Shown: positions 21,513-23,115 of the stretch, one piece after another | Layout: every line of letters starts with the position of its first letter | Numbering within the stretch: position 1 is the first letter of the stretch | Virus record (IMG/VR): IMGVR_UViG_3300013137_000785 | Coordinates: 1-23,115 of that record | From: a virus | Reading direction: 5' to 3' (one strand) | Length of the DNA stretch: 23,115 bases | Notes under the pieces: model-generated | What the model was told of the DNA's origin: nothing | Databases searched by the model: none | What the model saw: only the letters and a program-made list of their open reading frames with translations | Made by a program: the position numbers and the translations under genes

Positions 21513-21877
21513 CAGGCTTTCTCCTCTCGCGCGGCCTTGCGCCGCTCTGCTTCCACGCGTGACCGCGCCATCAGATAACCAATCTCCGATTCCAGCACGC
21601 CGATCCACAACATCGGGTCAGCATCCATCACATCAACCAGCGTCGTTGATGCCTTAGAAAAGGCTGAGCTGGGAGCCGAGAGATTCAGCCCGCGGCGCAG
21701 GCTCGACACCATCTGCTCCGCGTTGCCGCTCGTCCGCAACGACGTCGCCAACCGGTCCTGCAACTGGTCCCAATGCTTCATCGGGTTCGCGCCGTTCGCG
21801 AGATACTCCGCTCGCGCTTCGAGCAGCAGCATCACCGCTGCCTCGCGTACCGCGTCCGCTCTTTGTTCGTCCAGCAT
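21512..21877 (-). CDS. cas11: Cas11-like small subunit of the type IV-B complex
   Basis: This 121-aa, helical and charged protein lies between csf1 and csf2, exactly where type IV-B loci encode the small subunit that lines the inside of the Csf2 filament. The ATG at 21877 is chosen for the purine-rich AAAGGGAAG just upstream and because codons downstream are strongly GC-rich at third positions; the frame is open further 5' to 21994 but inside csf1. Visible features are an acidic first helix ('LDEQRADAVREAAVMLLLEAR'-like), a central loop with Ser/Ala ('NLSAPSSAFSKAS') and a final basic helix ending 'RRKAAREEKA'. The first 224 nt overlap the csf1 tail in another frame. Small subunits share little sequence, so the call rests on position and fold. 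Confidence 0.7.
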   Translation of the reverse strand: MLDEQRADAVREAAVMLLLEARAEYLANGANPMKHWDQLQDRLATSLRTSGNAEQMVSSLRRGLNLSAPSSAFSKASTTLVDVMDADPMLWIGVLESEIGYLMARSRVEAERRKAAREEKA

Positions 21878-22607
21878 TCTTCGCTTCCCTTTCCAGCGCC
21901 ATGCGCGCCTGCACCGCATCCTCGTCGCGCTGTGACAGCCACAGCGCCAACTCATACCAACCGCCTCCGCGTTCGCCGCCATACTCGCGCTCAAATACGC
22001 GCAGCGCCTGCTCAGCCAACTGCCACGCGCGCGGCGTAAACTGGCCCGTCTCGAGTTCGGCCTTGGTGACGCCAGCCGTCAGCAAGTCACGCATCATGTC
22101 GGCCAGCAGCCAGTCACCGATTACGACGTCGCGCTGCTCAAAGCGCACGATGCCATTGCCGCGCATACGCGCCGTGTTGACGCGTGCCCACGGCAGGACG
22201 TGCTTCTGCCCGCTGTCGGCAATCGCGGCCCACCACGCGCCACGCTTAGGCCCGCGCAGCCATTCGCGGATGACGGGCTTGCTGCCCTTGTTTGCAAACA
22301 CGTAGCCGCGCTCATCGTACAGATGCGAGAACAGCCGCAGATTGACGCCCTTCTTGCCGGGCTCTGCGGGTGGATATCCCGGTGGCTGCACCCATGAGTG
22401 CGCGTAGACGCACGGCTCGCAGATGCGGTCGCTCAAGCCGTGGCCCATGAGTTTGTTCTGGTCGGTGAACGACGCGCCCTGCCAGCGCTTGTACGCGTGC
22501 GTCCTCGGCCAGTCGCGCGCGCAGACCACGCACGCAGCGGCGACGTCCTCGCAGCCTTCCTGCGGCGGTGAGCCCGCCACGCGGAACACGTCGCGTGCTG
22601 GCGTCAT
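21654..22607 (-). CDS. csf1: Csf1, type IV large-subunit (Cas8-like) zinc-finger protein, with extended C-terminal tail
   Basis: This 317-aa protein has a four-cysteine zinc-binding layout, C26-x2-C29 ('CVVCARDWP') and C63-x2-C66 ('RICEPCVYAHSW'). Between them lies 'GASFTDQNKLMGHGLSD', a pattern close to the 'F.D...L......IC..C' region of Csf1. Residues about 90-235 are helical and beta mixed with 'LYDERGYVFANKGSKPVIREW'. From residue 244 to 317 the frame overlaps cas11; this tail is rich in Gly, Arg, Ala, Asp and Glu, is poor in GC-rich third positions, and ends 'SLGSQLSLF'. QLSLF matches the beta-sliding-clamp-binding pentapeptide. The start overlaps the upstream gene's stop as ATGA. Csf1 is the proposed recognition (large) subunit of type IV complexes. 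Confidence 0.82.
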   Translation of the reverse strand: MTPARDVFRVAGSPPQEGCEDVAAACVVCARDWPRTHAYKRWQGASFTDQNKLMGHGLSDRICEPCVYAHSWVQPPGYPPAEPGKKGVNLRLFSHLYDERGYVFANKGSKPVIREWLRGPKRGAWWAAIADSGQKHVLPWARVNTARMRGNGIVRFEQRDVVIGDWLLADMMRDLLTAGVTKAELETGQFTPRAWQLAEQALRVFEREYGGERGGGWYELALWLSQRDEDAVQARMALEREAKNAGRTKSGRGTRGSGDAAARSASGVSRERREPDEALGPVAGPVGDVVADERQRGADGVEPAPRAESLGSQLSLF

Positions 22608-22849
22608 ACGCGCTGCAACTCTGCGAGCTGCGCTAACGCTTCCTCGGCGCGGTGGTACTCGCGCTCGCGCCCGTCAAGCGCCTGCCGCAGTTCGACGCGC
22701 ACTCGCGCTAGATGCGCCATCGCGTCGTCGCGCTGCACCTCGCAGCGACGCAGCTCCGACATCGTCGCGCCGAGCGTCTGCCGCAGCTCGCGGATGTTCG
22801 TCTCGAGCGCTGCGACGTAGGCCGCGCCGTCGTGTTCGCCGTTGCTCAT
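22604..22849 (-). CDS. Small coiled-coil protein coupled to csf1
   Basis: The gene encodes 81 aa from the ATG at 22849, which overlaps the upstream stop as ATGA; an ATG at 22858 is possible. After a polar start (MSNGEHDGAAYV) the protein is one continuous charged helix with regularly spaced Leu residues ('ALETNIRELRQTLGATMSEL', 'VRVELRQALDGREREYHRAE'), so it is probably a coiled coil. Its stop overlaps the csf1 start by four bases. It has no recognised family and no known counterpart in the standard type IV-B gene set. It may be an accessory subunit, or simply a phage gene from which the csf operon continues. Confidence 0.6.
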   Translation of the reverse strand: MSNGEHDGAAYVAALETNIRELRQTLGATMSELRRCEVQRDDAMAHLARVRVELRQALDGREREYHRAEEALAQLAELQRV

Positions 22850-23115
22850 GTCCACCACTCCACTCGCGTCTTGCGACGCCGCTTGCCGCGCTCCAATCGC
22901 ACGGCGCAGAAGTCTGACTCCGCGTTACCGACGCGCAGGCCCGCTGCCAGGAATTGCGGGCGTCGCGCACAGTACGCGAGCCCAGTCATCTGCCAGTCGC
23001 GGCCGATGCGCGACCACACGTCCTTGTGGCGCTGCTGGCCTGCAAGCGCGTTGACCCGCAACAACACGGCGACGCGTGGCGCTTGCTCCATCGCGCGCGT
23101 GATGAACGCAGCGTC
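22846..23115 (-). CDS. Hypothetical protein, 5' end beyond the window
   Basis: The frame is open to the right edge and ends at TGA 22846-22848, overlapping the coiled-coil gene start. At least 89 residues are visible; an ATG at 23091 has no ribosome binding site, so the true start is probably outside. The protein is basic, with 'QRHKDVWSRIGRDWQMTGLAYCARRPQFL' (in pieces) and a C-terminus 'ERGKRRRKTRVEWWT'. The many Arg and aromatic residues would suit nucleic-acid binding, but I recognise no family. It shows that the csf genes are a continuation of a longer minus-strand transcript. Confidence 0.5.
   Translation of the reverse strand, partial: DAAFITRAMEQAPRVAVLLRVNALAGQQRHKDVWSRIGRDWQMTGLAYCARRPQFLAAGLRVGNAESDFCAVRLERGKRRRKTRVEWWT

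Noticed and set aside
21878-21994. Longer N-terminus for the cas11-like gene
   Set aside because: The extra 39 codons lie fully within well-supported csf1 sequence, are Cys/Trp/Arg-rich, and lack the ribosome binding site that precedes the ATG at 21877.

Overview
The window is part of a GC-rich tailed bacteriophage genome (or prophage). No cellular housekeeping genes, rRNA, tRNA, integrase or insertion sequence were seen. The plus strand carries a tightly packed late operon. The tape measure protein and the single tail-tube-like protein, with no sheath or contractile baseplate genes, point to a siphovirus-like tail. The tape measure is short (524 aa), so the tail is probably short. The host cannot be named. 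A possible spanin pair and the codon style suggest a high-GC, probably Gram-negative host, and this is inference.

Layout. Positions 1-1715 hold head-tail connection genes: a partial small protein, a gp36-like connector, a Mu gpG-like virion morphogenesis protein and a tail-terminator-like protein. Positions 1728-5601 hold the tail tube protein, a pair of tail assembly chaperone genes with an in-phase -1 slippery heptamer, and the tape measure. Positions 5601-13172 hold tail-tip and fibre genes, including a 602-aa protein joining a LamG-like region to an SGNH-type esterase. Positions 13188-15423 hold a lysis cassette: a coiled-coil membrane protein, a holin, a lipoprotein, three tiny GTG-started genes and an Amidase_2 endolysin. 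Positions 15434-18165 hold further beta-rich probable virion proteins, one built from thirteen 21-residue repeats, plus a tiny CxxCxGxG protein. A rho-independent terminator at 18203-18260 closes the late operon.

From 18303 to the right edge the minus strand carries a different operon that converges on the late operon. Read 5' to 3' it encodes a partial unknown protein, a small coiled-coil protein, Csf1, a Cas11-like small subunit, Csf2 (Cas7), Csf3 (Cas5), a CysH-like PP-loop protein and a Cas6-like protein. Every junction is a 1-4 nt stop/start overlap, except csf1/cas11, where the genes overlap by 224 nt. Gene content and order match type IV-B CRISPR-Cas (csf1, cas11, csf2, csf3 plus cysH; no dinG, no adaptation genes, no nuclease), but with an added Cas6-family gene, which IV-B loci normally lack. 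No CRISPR array is visible.

The most interesting points are the phage-borne, array-less type IV-B-like module with its own Cas6-like protein, and a C-terminal tail on Csf1. That tail is written in an alternative frame over cas11 and ends in QLSLF, which matches the bacterial sliding-clamp-binding pentapeptide.
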